From positions 16,804,001 to 16,868,000 of the forward strand of contig OX485804.1 of NCBI GenBank assembly GCA_950295325.1: a stretch of 64,000 bases of DNA. Direction: 5' to 3'. How positions within the stretch are numbered: position 1 is the first letter of the stretch; every line of letters begins with the position of its first letter. Shown piece after piece: positions 1-13,549 of the stretch. Under the pieces are notes generated by a model that was given only the letters and a program-made list of their open reading frames with translations, made no database searches and was not told where the DNA came from. The position numbers were made by a program, and so were the translations under genes. This stretch comes from Polytrichum commune. Its lineage: Eukaryota; Streptophyta; Polytrichopsida; Polytrichales; Polytrichaceae.

Positions 1-1560
1 ACCATTATTAATGTCAAATTAGATCAGATGTTCAGTGTAGGTATAATTGTTGTTGTTTTGAGATTTTATCAGAGCAAACAGTAGGGGGGGCAACTCAGAT
101 GTTTAGGGTAGTTAAACATACCCATGAGCAGCTGAAGTCACTTTAGACCCATGCAGCACGAAATCACCCAAGTCCACTGCATTTGCATTCGAATTGGAGG
201 CGGATGCCTTTGTGCCTGCACTGTGTTACATGTTACCCTTCTGAATCATGTTCCAGATTGTGTTGTTCAAGACCAACAAAATTACACAAGGTATTGTTAC
301 ATGAACAATGCAACTTGCCCATGCCAAATGGATAGGTCTCAGACTAAGTCTTGAGGTGCATGATTACCTAATTTATGACTAATTTTATGTTGTAATTCCT
401 ATGATCAGAAAACCAGGACAAGTGACAGTTTACTGTTACAACCTGAAACATATTTGTTGACAAATGACAGTAAGTTTTGTTGTCCCTTAAGCCCTAAAGG
501 CTATAGTCCTAGCACCTTCCATGGTACTAGCAGAGAAGTCAAAGGTCTTCTGTAAGACAAGCTCACACCACAAACTCTCGGAAGGTGAAAATATAAAAAT
601 CAAAAATCTTCCCCAAGGTAAAGTCTTTATTTTGAATGGGACAAATTCACCATTTGTGCAGCCCCAGCCTGCAACTACACACCTCATAGACAGAACCAAT
701 TACAACCCAGACCGTTGCAGTTCAGGGCCTGTTCATTACTATTATGATAATTGTTTTGAGAGGTAGATGTTCCATTTACTTTAATCCACAAAGACTATGT
801 AACTCCAACATGAGACATTCACTAACCATCACAGTGCAAAATGTACAGACCCCTAATTTCAAGTGATGATTCAAAAGGCTGCAAAAAGAAGGTTTTGGTG
901 CAGAGGTGGAGAGGATACTAGTGCTCATCGCCATTGCATTCGAACAGGATATGTGTGTAATGGAGGTCCTAGAAATTTTGATTTCTGGATGCAGGCGTTT
1001 GCACCTGACCCTCAATTTCATCGATGCAAGTACACTCTCGGGTTGATTAGTTTTGATAATTCGCTCATGGGGAGGGCTACCCCATGCCTTGTTCAGGCAT
1101 TGGCTTTGCGGTGATGTCGGCATCCATCTGTAGCTAGTGTGTAACTTGATGAAAGGCCTTGACGACATGTAAAGAAGTTAACCCTTCACCTGCAGAAACC
1201 CCATAACCAATTAGTGGTACAAATTTTAGTATGAGGTATACAATGGAGCAGACTTTATTTTAATTGCTTGGACCTCTAGAGAGTTAATAACAGCAATTTA
1301 ACTTAGCAGTTCCTCACCAATCCACCACTTAAGCCTTTGGGGATCGATATGGATAGCATCTCTGGAACCAATATAAGGTAGGCAAATGACAGCTCCCAAA
1401 TGTATGACTTTCGTACATAGAGTGTTGGTTTTGGGTATACATACCTTAGGATGTATTTAGGCTCAACCGAGCCAAGGTCAATGCTTGCAATTCTACCACC
1501 CTAACCTAAAGCTTCTGACCATCGTGTCCACTCCCAAGTCCCTGGGTTTTCAGTTGTGAA
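1..1560. other. Unassigned region, no convincing gene
   Basis: Only short open frames occur (for example 151-354 and 521-766 on plus, 776-1168 on minus). None shows a domain I recognise, and the frames on the two strands overlap as expected of chance frames. Base composition is milder than the AT-rich DNA from 3.7 kb on, so a transcribed but untranslated or intron-rich stretch is possible. I see no terminal repeats or transposase motifs. Confidence 0.4.
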
Positions 1561-1561
1561 T

Positions 1562-1790
1562 CAATGAACGGGGAAAATCGACCACTAGTTACAGATGAGC
1601 CGGTTGGGTTTGAGAAATAACCAGTTGGAGTTCAAGACTTCAGGAAAATTACCCATCATTTTAGAGGAATCTATGGAATATACCTAAAATTAATAAAGAA
1701 AAACTGAAAGATCACAACATGTAACCGGTTGTACTTGGAAACACTAGGACCAATTATGCCCAAAAATCTCCCAGACACTGGTGTCAAGAG
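1562..1790 (+). repeat. Dispersed repeat R1, copy 1
   Basis: About 220 bp shared with 3227-3440 and 61941-62150. All three carry the same ordered blocks: a CNGTTGGGTTTGAGAAATAAC-type block, AACATGTAACCGGTTG, then AAACACTAGGA, and a closing block with CCNGACACTG. The copies are clearly diverged. No terminal inverted repeat or target duplication is evident, so the class (SINE-like, LTR piece or other) is open. Confidence 0.7.
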
Positions 1791-1799
1791 TTTTAGAAT

Positions 1800-2990
1800 A
1801 CAGAGGCACCCAATAGCACTCAAGAAACGTGTGTAGAGGAAAGGCGCCATCAAGCACTCATTAAGGATCGGACTAAAAAGCTTACAGCTCTTGAAAATAA
1901 CTTCAGGTCTTGCATTCACATTGTTCCTCAGAGGAAAACAACCAACCCATCTTCCACGTCAATTCAAATTATAACAATGCACATTTGGAATGCATAGTGT
2001 CACTCTAAAACTTCAGTATTGAATGCCCATTGGGGTATCAACATGGCACAAGAGCTACCCATAGAAGAGGCCAACATCTTTGGTGTAGATTACGTTTGCA
2101 CACAGAGAGTACATAGAGATTATCAGTATACCTACCAATTGTACATGACAATTCTTAACATTTCGAGCACTTCCTGTATTAGGGTGGTAAAATTTCACAA
2201 TCACAAAGACTTTTAATTATTAGGTAAAGGCCATTGGATGGACTCGGGCCGAGAGGCGGGGTGGCCGCAAACAGGGTTTACCCAATGGCCATTTTTGTGA
2301 AACAGATTATGATTATACACATCATTGAATTACTTTGTAGACAATCTGTTGGACCATATGACATTTTCTGAATGAGGTGGACGTGTTTGAATATGTGGTT
2401 CACCCTAAGAAACTTTGGGTGGAGGACATATTATCTTCCCATTGACAAATTCCGAATGGGAATTGAATTTAGGGTCGGTGACCTGTTAGTGACCGACAAG
2501 GCAATGGGTTTATGGTTTAAGCCTGTACCATGAAAGCACACTTAAATCTGGTCCATGCAAATCAGAATGCCTACTGCATTGTTACAAAAGACTCCACCTA
2601 AGCTACCAAGGCCAAGAGGTTTCTTCCTCGATTTGGTTCTCCTCAACCAAAGAGAATCAACGACGTCATGTAAGGAAAACAAGATTCCAAACTTCAGCAA
2701 AAATTACATTCTTTTACAGAAAAGAAAAAATGGTTTAAGATTTCTCCCAATTTCGAGTTACAGATATCCTAACAGTTGAGAAGACCTCATTTCCTTACCA
2801 GTGCTCTGCTACCGAGTCAGTGGCGAGTTCACAGTGCAAATTGAAGAAACAGAAAACACAAACAGCTGAGAGACACATACCGACATGGATAAAACATATA
2901 CCAAGTTATTCCACCCACAAAGAAAGACAGGTATATAATATTCATACAGGTAAATACAAAATTTAGAGGCAGGAGCCAAAATCTTACCCC
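1800..2990. other. Unassigned region between R1 copies
   Basis: No recognisable gene. On the minus strand a stretch near 2700-2545 follows an AG and stays open for about 50 codons, with a basic run near its middle, so it could be an exon downstream of the candidate first exon at 2992-3125. Nothing identifies the protein. A short hairpin near 2228-2292 (9-bp arms around CCATTGG) is too small to interpret. Confidence 0.25.
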
Positions 2991-2991
2991 C

Positions 2992-3125
2992 TAGATTGGA
3001 AGTTGGGAGCAAGCAAGCAAGTGCTGTTCCGCGGCTCAACTCGAAGAAGATGAAGATGAAGATGAATAAGGCCGGAGAGGAGGGGAGTCTTGGAAACGAA
3101 GGCGGGCGGGGGGGGGGGGGGTCTT
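2992..3125 (-). other. Candidate first exon of a minus-strand gene
   Basis: Read on the minus strand this is a GC-richer, pyrimidine-rich leader with repeated CATCTT units that ends in a good splice donor (GGG/GTAAGATT near 2990). Such composition is typical of plant 5' untranslated exons. A minus-strand frame could start inside it (ATG near 3039). A 14-base G run lies at its upstream end. No downstream exon could be identified with confidence, so this is a prediction from composition and one splice site only. Confidence 0.22.
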
Positions 3126-3226
3126 GCCAAGTTCAAGCACAGCCCTATTTTGCAATAACTTATGATGTTATTTTCATTCACTAATGTATTATATTAGCAG
3201 CACCTACTCTCACCAATGATGGGAGA

Positions 3227-3440
3227 GAACCGGCAGTTAGTTCCAAATGAACCGTTTGAGTTTGAGAAATAACTGGTTGAAGTTCAAGACTGCAGGAAAA
3301 TTACCGATCGTTTTTGAGGAATTTATAGAATATACCCCAATTCAATAAAGGAAAACCAGAGGATGTCAACATGTAACCGGTTGGACTAGCAAACACTAGG
3401 ATCTCAGCCGATTATGTCCAAATATCTCCCCGATCACTGA
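3227..3440 (+). repeat. Dispersed repeat R1, copy 2
   Basis: Same ordered blocks as 1562-1790 and 61941-62150, in the same orientation: AACCG near the start, GTTTGAGAAATAACTGGTTG, AACATGTAACCGGTTGGAC, and AACACTAGGAT towards the end. The two copies here are 1.7 kb apart. No target duplication was found. Confidence 0.7.
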
Positions 3441-3611
3441 CTCTCGCTAGCCCAAAGAAGAGAAGACCACAAAAAGACACACATGCAAGCCCCAAAGTAG
3501 AGAAACTTTAATAAGTTCTCCCAAAAGGGGAAAAAACATCAAAAGATCTTCTCCAACTTGTCCTATGCCAGCCCCCTCTATATACATGTATATAAAGATA
3601 TTATATAAAAA

Positions 3612-3725
3612 ATAAAACGATCACAAAGTTGGGTGAAGACCAAATTAAATAAAATGAGATGTAGAAAAAATTAGGTTGCATATTTATGTACTTTAAAATA
3701 TTCACAACGTATATAAAATTTTGAA
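3612..3725 (-). mobile_element. Fragment of CCCGGG-type TIR element
   Basis: This stretch, containing AAAGTTGGGTGAAGACCAAA and the following AAATGAGATG, is the reverse complement of the right half of the element at 55717-56223. Both termini are missing. It is a degraded relic of the same non-autonomous family as 34495-35071 and 8800-9090. Confidence 0.65.
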
Positions 3726-3739
3726 ATACTTTTTTTTTT

Positions 3740-6700
3740 TTATCCTTGTAGAGCGTCTAAGATGGGTATTATAAGTAGATGTTGCTATAGTATTTACAAA
3801 TACTAGAGGGCCCTTTGGAGGTTTCCCTCTTTTGGAAGAGTTGCAGCAATTACAAATGTAGCACATTCCTTCTCCCTACCCTTACCCCCACTACATAAGC
3901 CTCTACGCTTTATCTCGCAATCCTTATGTTTGTCTAAGACATCACGATCCTCTACATCCAATGTGTAGATATCTTTATATGCATCAATGATTATTGAAAC
4001 AATACATACAACACTCTCCAAACCAATGAAATCGCATTTGGCTCCTTCATAAGCTTTATATGTGTATTCCAATCATGTAATGTATTTGTAGTAATTCAAC
4101 AATATATTAATTTTCTCAAAAGAAAGAAAAATACTTCAGACGTAATCCATTTGGGTTTATTTCTTCTAATAATCTTAACTATTGTTTACACCCTTGCAAC
4201 GTACTATATCAACTTCCCCTTACCCTCATCAAACAAGAGCCCTACATCATTAAAAAATCCTACATGCATTTGATTATCATCATGCATATAAGTATTTGGA
4301 TTTGTGTTCTTACATCTCACATATCTCAACATATCCAAAGATAAATTTCCCACATAATATATATTTAGCTTTGAAATTAACATCATCTTGTACACTTGAT
4401 CTTGTACACTTTATTTGGTACTTCAATTATAGACGAGTGTTTCAAAGTACTATTTAAACTCACATTCAAAATTGTACCATCTACATCATTACTTTGATTA
4501 ACATGTAATAATGTTAGTTGCAAAATTATTGTGGCTTTTCTAATAGGTTCATCATTAACAACATGCTTATTATTTCTTTCCATACATGTTTTATATGTAT
4601 TATGAGCTGATGATTCATGACTAAATGAAGGGGGTATATATTAATTCATTTCTCTAATGTTTGGAATATTTCCTTCATGGAAGCTCTTTCAACTTTATTT
4701 TGCATCATGATAATACCCTCACGCCATATTTTCTGAAGATTTTTATCAGTCATTGATGCACAATCACACAAATTAACACTTGTCACTTGGGCATTTGATA
4801 ACCATCATATAATCTTTTTCATTTAGGATTGAATAAATGATATTTCATCATTAAAATATTGAATATGTTTATTTTTTAATAGTTTCTCTAATAGAAAATT
4901 TATGATTGTTTCTTATTTGTTGTCCAAGGAGGGAATAAAATCCTTACACCAATCTGAATCATTATTACTTAAGAGACATCATAAATGGAAGTAATAAATT
5001 TTCAATATTATAATATAATTAACAACATCATGATAAGTTATGTGGTAATTGATACATATCTTTTTATTCATCCAATTGATCTTAATGATATAATTATGTT
5101 TTTAATGAAGGATGCACTCCGCCGCATCATAAAACATATGCGTAATAAATGATGTAAACATTATCATCTTATATATTATTCCACATTCTTTTATGTATAT
5201 ATATATATAGCATTTCTTAGTGAATGATTGTACCCAACACACATTTTTTTCTTGAAGATCTCAATTACAACAGCTTTGGCATATAAATTCTCCAAATATG
5301 TTCTAACTTAATGGAAATGGAAAATATTATATAACAATATTTTTTTAATATACTTATATCTTCACCCAATAAATCATGTTCATATTTAATAAACAACTCA
5401 ATGATCAATTGCAAATGATTTTTGTGAATAGTAAAAAAATTCCCAAAAAAATTGTCTTTCGAAAACTTGATAAAGGGTATTAAGATTATTATCTATGAGT
5501 ATCATGTCTTGTATTATGATCAATAGATGTTCATCAACAATCTTTGACTTCATTAAGAAAACATCATTCTAGAGTCTGAATGTGTTCTTGTAAATGCTCT
5601 TCAACATGAATTTTTTTCTCTTTACATCATTACTTGCATGTCCCTTGAGATGATTAACATTCATCTCTATATGTTTCTTGTGCAAATCTGTGATACATGT
5701 TAATTGTAACTTAACTTGTGTAGCATTAAATTCATTGTATATTATTAATATTTCATGTATTAATTGGCATTCTTTTCACCAAATTATTTGTTACTACTAA
5801 TTCACGACACATGTTACTAACCTTCATGGTTGAATTTTTTTTGTAATTGATTTAAAGCTAGCAGTTGATGGTTTAGGATCAAATGAACATTTACAAGGAG
5901 TTTCAAAAGAATTTTTTTGTTTACAAAATCCATTTATGAATCATTGCACTTATTTACAGTTGCTAGTACAACACACGTGATTTCATTAACGGAATTTTTT
6001 TTTAAATAAGACCTAAAATATAAAGTTTGGTTTTGTATTTTTTTAGTATTGATGAAAAATAAATGAATATTTTTTCATTTAATTCAACTATGTATAAGAA
6101 TCCCTCACTTTTACATATCTTTTGGTTGATGTTTATAATTAGCCCTAACAAATTAGAAAAAATATATTATGGAAGAATTACTAAAATTATGGACTACGTC
6201 AAATAAGTTTATAATAATTAGATTACATTTTTTTTCGTAATCATTCCAATAATTCTTATGAATGGATAGCAAATTGGACACCGTCTTAGATTAAATATTA
6301 TACAAAGTAGAATTTTTTTAAAGCTTCAAAATTTGTGGTCTTCCTAAATAACTTTGTTATTTCACAAAGTAAAACTTTGATCAATATAATTTTTAATTTA
6401 TGCTAAAGACATTAATTGGCGATTGTTGCTCTAGTTAAGACCAAATTCATTATAAAAAATTGGCCATTACATACATCAATTTTTTTTCCCAATCTTTTGC
6501 TGAGGTAATTAATTCAACCTATTATAAATATTCAAAATGTGTGACCGATTACATGAATCATTATCCTCTACGACAACCATATCATTTGAATGTTAAGTTT
6601 TTTTTCGTTATGAAATGAACTAGTGTTGGGGTCAAGGTATACATGTCACAAAACATGATTGAACAATCAATATACCTAAATGTCATTTTAATGTGAATTT

Positions 6701-8120
6701 TTTATTGTATTTTCTATATACCATAAACAATACGGATCGGAATACTACAAGTATCTAACATAAAAATCATTTAGTAGCAAACTACAATCTATTGCCTCAT
6801 ATTAGTAATTAATCAGTTGTTGTAAAATCCATGACAAACATTATTTTCCATGTAATTCAATAGCATATAATATGGAATATCAATTGGGTTAGAGGTAAAT
6901 GATGAAGAAATATTCAACTGCTCCTAATATGATTTATTCTTTTATTAGAGAAGTATCAATAATATGTTGGCTACCTCCTATATCAACAACATTTTTATTT
7001 TTCATCAATTATAAGTGTATTTCTCATTTCATGTAGACATTGATTATATTTATTTTTTCAAAATTTTCATTACAGTCATATATTGTGTATTTTCATTTAT
7101 TTTCGTGAATTATTATAGCTTCTAAAATATAACCCCACGCAGTTGTTCATATATATATATAATTGAAGAAGTTTACTTCAAAATTTAAAAAAACCATGCC
7201 CTAAATTAAAAGGGATTGAAAAAAATTATGTTGAAAAAAATGCTTCACTATCCAAGACCTCTTCCTTAATTCAGTTTGTTTGATAATTATAACAACTTTC
7301 ATGTTGACCTCTCAATCATTCTTCTTTGTTTCAAAAAAATTATCTCATGTTTTGATTTATTGATAGAGACTCCATGAGAATTTTTTTGAATTGAGAAGAT
7401 ATCTCAAAATTAGACAAGTTAAATGAACATCTTAGCACATCTCTTTTTGATATAGATGATAGCAAATAATCCAAGTTAACAAGTCTTTCTTCAAGCGTGG
7501 AATAAACCTACCCTAATAACATCCATGTTATTTTTTTAATTTTTTAATGATTTTTTTTAATTTTATTGTTTTTTTTGTATGACAATCATATCAAATTTCT
7601 AACCTATTACAAACATGTATGTTTGTAATTTTAGAGCTTTTCTTATCTTTATGAATTCCAATTTAACATTGATAGAAGAAAGTGGAGTAACATTGACATT
7701 GGATACAACATCATTTAATTCCAACCTCTTAGTTAGAAGTTTTTTAAAATATTCATCGTCATCATCAATGAACATAATATGACATTGTGATGAGGAAGCG
7801 GTATTAACAATTATATTTTTGTAATTAATATTGATGATGAAGGCTTGTGTGATGATATGTGGTATCCACATACATCACATTCACAAACATTGGCCCTATT
7901 ATGATAAAATAATTGGCAACCATCAACCCTATTATTGTGTTTTTTTTATACAAATACCATTATTTATAGGTACATAATAAATTACATGATGAAATTTTTT
8001 CTGACAAATGTAATAATAACAAAGCAAGGGATTTTCATCTGAAGAGTCGTACAACAAACAACCATCTTTGTTGAAGCATGTGAGGCGCTTGCACTCTTGG
8101 AATTTTACATGATCCATATA
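3740..8120. other. Long AT-rich region with decayed minus-strand reading frames
   Basis: Very AT-rich, with many short poly-A and poly-T runs. Minus-strand frames at 7932-8117, 7599-7871, 4383-4583, 4204-4395 and 3803-4072 could be pieces of one old gene, and the 7932-8117 frame has several Cys and His residues. Stops and shifts interrupt everything, and I do not recognise a family. An ancient transposon body is the most likely content, but this is inference from composition and context. Confidence 0.3.
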
Positions 8121-8298
8121 GGATCACCAAAATGCAGTACACCAATAGACCATCACATATGCATCATATAAAACAAACAAATCCTATAAATTCATAAGCA
8201 TTTTTTTTTCAAAACCTCAAGATAGTAAATTATGCCCTTATATATGGCTTTCATGTAATCCAAAATATGTTAGTCTCTATAGCCATGGGCTGGACTTT

Positions 8299-8376
8299 CA
8301 CTAGTTAAAAACTATGCCAAAACAATTCGTGATCAAAATCGGCTGCGGTTTCTTAGGCCATAGTTTTCTACTAGTG
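8299..8376. mobile_element. 78-bp CACTA-type remnant with 3-bp TSD
   Basis: The sequence starts CACTAGTTAAAAACTATG and ends CATAGTTTTCTACTAGTG, an inverted pair with the CACTA terminus of the En/Spm superfamily. TTT flanks both sides (8296-8298 and 8377-8379), matching the 3-bp target duplication of this superfamily. Almost nothing lies between the two ends, so this is an extreme internal-deletion product. The 332-bp element at 60308-60639 has the same termini. Confidence 0.8.
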
Positions 8377-8799
8377 TTTAATCCCTAAAGGACCAAAGAT
8401 TCATGTTTTTTAAATGACAAATTTTATTGTTCATGAAAAAATGAAAGAGAAACGACACTAAGAAACGACAGAGAAATAACATTCAGGAATGAGAAGGAAC
8501 TGACATTGAGAAATAAGTGAGAACATTGAAAAAAATGAGATCAAGGAAATATAAGATATAATCGACATTTTGACCCCAACAAATCCTAATTCATACCCTT
8601 GGGATACGCTTATGATATCCTTGAATACCCAGGAGACTATATGACGTATATGGTTGAAAAAAACACAAACCTCAACCGTATCCTAATACAAATCAATAGT
8701 TCTTTATCCCAATAATTAGACCAATAAGTTGCCTAAGCATAATTTTAAAAGAACCATACAAGCAGTTGATTCCAATTAGAATTAAAAGTCATTGGCAAT

Positions 8800-9090
8800 G
8801 TTTCATTTCTAATAAAAAAATTTGAATTTTACTAGAAACCCAAAATGTTGGGTAGTTTGGCATATGCTACATGTATTAAAAAAAACTTATATATAGTTAG
8901 GATTTCCATGCAATTATATGCTTCAAGAATTATCCCTAAACCCTATATATTTATATTTTTGGATTCTTTGTTAAAAGGGCTACAAAAGTTTTCTACATTA
9001 AAACAAAGTCTATCACTCAAGATTGAATTAAAATGCATAAGAAGTGATTGTAATTAGGGTTGTATAACATGGAAGTTGCGTACCTAGGCT
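8800..9090 (-). mobile_element. CCCGGG-type TIR element, truncated copy
   Basis: Reverse-orientation relative of 34495-35071 and 55717-56223. It ends in GGAAGTTGCGTACCTAGG, the complement of the family's CCCGGGTACGCAACTCCC terminus, and shares GGGTAGTTTG, the ACATGTATTAAAAAAAA block and TTTTTGGATTC. The other terminus is missing. Divergence is much higher than between the other two copies, so it is an older insertion. Confidence 0.75.
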
Positions 9091-9429
9091 TTGTCTGTGT
9101 TTTCAGATAATGTGCAAAGGAAAACTAATTGAGCTCGCGAATATAGTGCCTATTTAGTGAAGGCCCTCTTTCAATATTTATATAATTGTATACTTCATAA
9201 GTTAGGTTTCTTTAAAACTATCCAAGTCCATTATTTTGAAGAATCAACAAGACATTTGACCAATAATTTTTTCATTTATCCATTCATCAACTTAATTAAA
9301 AAAAATTAAACCACCATGTAATGGATTTTGGTAAGAGATTCTGTCAAAATCAACTATTGGTTATCATAAGTATCCTAAGAAAGACAATATCATCCTAATG
9401 AACAACATTCCTTGATTTACCAACATCTA

Positions 9430-9500
9430 CTCTAAGGACAAGGCCACTCACCCTACATTTGCACTTTTACATCCGCGATGTAGGTGCAGATGCAAGGAAG
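9430..9500. repeat. Small imperfect hairpin shared with 20095-20194
   Basis: Imperfect inverted arms ending in GTAGGTGCAGATGCAAG, the same block found at the right end of 20095-20194. It is probably a very short MITE or the end of one. No target duplication is clear. Confidence 0.45.
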
Positions 9501-9719
9501 TGGTCCACTGGTTCCTCTTTAACTAAAATCCGGATGAAAGTGAATGTAGGAATTGTTGACCTCTCTGCAAAACGTTGAGTTATGCAGGAAGTAAGCTATC
9601 TTAATAAAACGAGCGATATTATGGCTACTTTTCAGATAAGACAAGTCATAAGGTGACTTCCTAGTAAATCGTTTTTTACACTTTGATAGTTTAGGAAAAT
9701 TATATGTGTCGCTACTCAC

Positions 9720-10440
9720 GAATTATCTTATTTTATCTAACTAATTGTCTGCTTACTAATTATTCACATTGTCATATTATCTACGAATTATTTGATTTGC
9801 TCTAACTAATTATCTGCATATTAATTATACATATTATTCAATTATTGAACAATATAATTAATATGTACATAATTTTCATGTTTATATTTATATTAGATAG
9901 TCTTTTCATGTAAGAACTAATTTTATAGTTTTTATTTTTCATTTAAATAGTAAATTAATATATCAATAAAGCTTTATAACCTATTTATAATCTAATTATT
10001 GTTAATAATAATTTTATAACTTATTTATGATTATAACCTCATTAATAAAATATTTTAATCAATATTTATAGTTATAAAATAATTAATATATACATAATAA
10101 CCATTTATAATAATCTATTTATAATAATCTTGTTTAATTACTTAGTATATAATATATATTTCTCAATTACTTAGTAAGTTAACATATTAATCATATTTTG
10201 AACTGAATGAGCATTGCTTAGTTTGAGTTATTTAATGTTAAATTAATTAATGAATAAGAAAATAATATTTATTAGTATTTATTTGAACTAAATTTAGCAT
10301 TTAGATTAATATATGTTTAAGATTTAATATTAATTTAAAAAATAAATGAATATCCATACCACTTAATGTTAAACTTAGCCTACAATATGAAAAAAAATGA
10401 GTATGATTATTTGAGTATTAGAGAAAAAAAACTACATACT
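9720..10440. other. Extremely AT-rich spacer
   Basis: About 700 bp made almost wholly of A and T, with repeated TTTATAA, AATTAATATA and TTATTTATAATAAT strings. It carries no open frame of note. It lies immediately left of the decayed Harbinger element, and I could not find that element's left terminus in it. Confidence 0.6.
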
Positions 10441-10684
10441 AAACCGTCTTATCTAAGAGTCATCCACATCGGCATTCCAATCAAGTGTGCCATATAGGCT
10501 GGAACCTCTTCCTAGACCTTATGCTTCCTTCTCTCCTTCCTCCGTTTTCTGTTCAGATACAATAATCATTGCAGGTATGTGGGCTAAACGTGGGAATTCT
10601 CTCTGCAATTTTATAACATATTTTTGTAGTTCTAAATAAGTTTAATCTTCTCTAAATTTGAACTATGTTTGAGATATCATATTA

Positions 10685-11345
10685 GGTTGTCGGTTGGGGC
10701 GACTGAACAAGACATCATCATTAGCATTACAAAGTATTTTGGACTTCTCCGCATACGACTCACTCATATGTTTGAATGCTTGTGGTGTACTTTTTAATGC
10801 AACCATATGTATTCTTGGTTCATCTTTGTTGTTTTTGCACTTTTTATCCCTCTGATTGTTTTAATTCACCACTTGGACTTCCACCTGAGCCTTACCCCGC
10901 TTGACCTTTACCCATAGTCAAATCTATATCAATAGCTTTGCGCTTATTGGGAGTGTTTTATACCCCACTTGCTGGATCTTTGTAAAACCATTGTAGACAG
11001 TCCTTCAAATACAACCAACAATACATGAATCTAAATGCTTGCTTATCCTTGAAATTTCCAACTTAATCATAAATTATCTTTTGGGAATCTTTGTACATAA
11101 CTTGTGCTTTTTATTGTATATCCTCCTCTGTAGTGCCTGAATCGTTTAGTGCTTCTATATTAAGATAATATCTATTATATATACTGCACTATCTTCGTAT
11201 TAGTTGCCACTTAGACTCCAAAGACTTTGGAGTCTTATTGGAGTTATTGACATCTATTGAATTAAAATGATTAGCCACCCTTTGTAAAGATGTGGCCGAT
11301 GTTTGGTTGATGTCTTGTATAGGATCTTGCAAAATATGTACATGG
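10685..11345 (-). pseudogene. PIF/Harbinger accessory gene (ORF1, Myb/NAM-associated type), decayed
   Basis: Read on the minus strand from about 11340 down, broken frames give in order SLESKWQLIRR, EALNDSGTTEED, AQVMYKDSQK, NFKDKQAFRFMYCWLYLKD and FKHMSESYAEKSK. This order (a short trihelix-like segment, a SG.TEEDI..KA...Y turn, then a [F/Y]...W..LKD block) is the pattern I know from the second gene of plant PIF/Harbinger elements, whose product helps the transposase bind DNA and enter the nucleus. Several stops and shifts interrupt it. It is transcribed away from the transposase gene at 11830-15100, giving the divergent pair seen in complete elements. The family call is mine from motif memory; the partner gene next door supports it. 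Confidence 0.6.
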
Positions 11346-13318
11346 CTCCTACACAATTGAATATCCCCACATGGTCCAAAATTTTAAAAGTGAAACAATT
11401 TGTCAACATTTTCACTAAAATTAGATATACATTTTAATTTATGTATTTGGGAATCTTATTTTGCGTAAAACTTCTCATATCCATTATTTATGTAGAAATT
11501 GGACAAAAATTAAAGTATACATTTTTATTTTTAATATTATATTAAATAAATATGTTTTATTTTTATTTTTATATAATTATATTTCACTTAAAAAGAAGGA
11601 TCATTTTTGTAAATATAAAATTATGAAAATATTTAAATGTATAATTTATAATGAGATATGTTTTCGATACTTGTATATGAGTTTGTATGTTCAAGTTTTT
11701 GACAATGGATGTATTTCATAGACAATCAAGACAACGATTCACAAGAATTTTAGTATATGATGTTGATAACTATAAATTTTCATAGGCTTATAATTTGTTA
11801 GTAGATTTGATTGACGTGCAACCGTTGACTAAAAAATGGGGAGGGCCTATGCCTGGTCGATTAACATATCGGAAGAGATGTATACTAATGCATCATGAGA
11901 TAATAGTGAGATATTTATTTTGTGACAATTCCGTGTACGATGATGTCTAATTCCGCACACGGTTCCAAATGTCAAGACAATTATTTTTTAAAATGGACGA
12001 GACAATATGTGCTTTTGATTCTTATTTTGTAGAAAAAACTGATGCAACTGGTACACTTTGTCGAGGTCATCTTCAACCCTCAGCCTTAGACGGTGTAACC
12101 CGCTGCTGAACCGGTTTACATGGAAGTTACTCCCACCAAAATTAGATCATCTTAGCTTTTCATACTTGTGAAGGTGTTTGTATTCTATCTGTTACCTTAA
12201 TTTTGTAACATGTAATCTTAATGCTCTTTTGAATTCTCAAGGAGTAGTTGCCCTAGGTTTACAAGCTTATCTTCCCCGAAATGTCAAGGTTAGGTGTTCC
12301 TAAGAACAACCACTTCGTAGTTCCTACTCATCTATTAGATCTTGCATCTTTCATGGTTTGAATGACTAGCTAGGTATTCTTATTCCTTTCCAATCTAGAA
12401 TGTTGTATTAATGTCTTTTATAAATCTCTAAGGAGAAAGTGTCCTAGTCTTTTAAGCTTATGTTCCCTTAAATCCTAATGTCAGGGTTAAGTGTTTTAAA
12501 GGAAACTCTTATTCTTACATACAATATCTTTCATGGTTTGAATGATCATGAAATATTCTTATTCCATTTCAATTCTAAGAATATTGTACTAAGATCTTTT
12601 GAGGTTCAAACATACTCCTTCATTAATGTAATTCGAATACACTTACAATTGTTGTATTCCTTTCCTTTTTGATTTATGAATTTATTCTTAGTCCACAAAG
12701 TTCACATTCCCTTACTTAGGTGTAATTCCGAATTCTCAAGATCTATTGGGTAGAATTCTCCGAGATATCCTTGGTTAGATTTCAACGCCTTAACTTACTA
12801 TTCCTAAGTTTCCTTAGATTGGAATGACGTGAAATCTTAGTGTAGGTATAATGGTGACAATATGTGGAAATCGCCTACTTGGCGGCTTTGCTCGAGTAGA
12901 AATCATTAGTTTCAATCCTTAGCCCAATACCATGGATAGCACACCTTTAGTCCAAAATTTGCTCAAGTAGGTGAATGGTGACTCAAGTCCTTTTTAAGCT
13001 CAAGTGTTTCTGTACACAAATCTTTATGATTGATCATCCAAAGAGTTAGCCTCTTCCGGCTTCTTACAACTATGGTACATAATGAGTTTTCTCTTAAGTA
13101 AATCACAATCTTTTATGAGTCTCTTTTTGACCGTAATTAGCTCCACTTGATTGGCCTTTGTAAATGGTTGGCCGTTCCTTAAGTTCCTACTTGAGTTCGT
13201 ATGTAATTCCGATGATTTTGTAGGTCTCTTTGTCTATCTTGTAAATCTCATAAGTTTCGCTTAATTTCCTTTAAGCTTTGGTTGGCCTTTCATCGGCTTT
13301 GAATCCTAAGTTTGGTTT

Positions 13319-13448
13319 GAGGTTTACGAGTCCTTTGTTTCCAAAGGGTTGCTCGTACGGCCTCTTTGAGCTATTAAGGTTCGAGGTCCACGAGTCCTTT
13401 GGTCTCCAAAGGGTTGTTCATACGGCCTCTTTAAGACACTTCACGACT
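13319..13448 (+). repeat. ~65-bp direct repeat, two units, inside the solo LTR
   Basis: Two adjacent units, starting near 13319 and 13384, share ACGAGTCCTTTG, TCCAAAGGGTTG and TACGGCCTCTTT. The repeat lies about 100 bp upstream of the TATA-like box, so it could be a duplicated regulatory block of the LTR; that role is only inferred. Confidence 0.65.
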
Positions 13449-13549
13449 AGTGTTCCGCGGCAAATGAAGTGTAATAGGGCCCTCAACTTGGCCTCTTTGT
13501 ATAGTGTTTTAAATCTACCATTTGTCTAATTTCCTCAAATATCAGTCTC

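Noticed and set aside
2228-2292. Short hairpin around CCATTGG
   Set aside because: Arms are only about 9 bp and nothing around them suggests a function.
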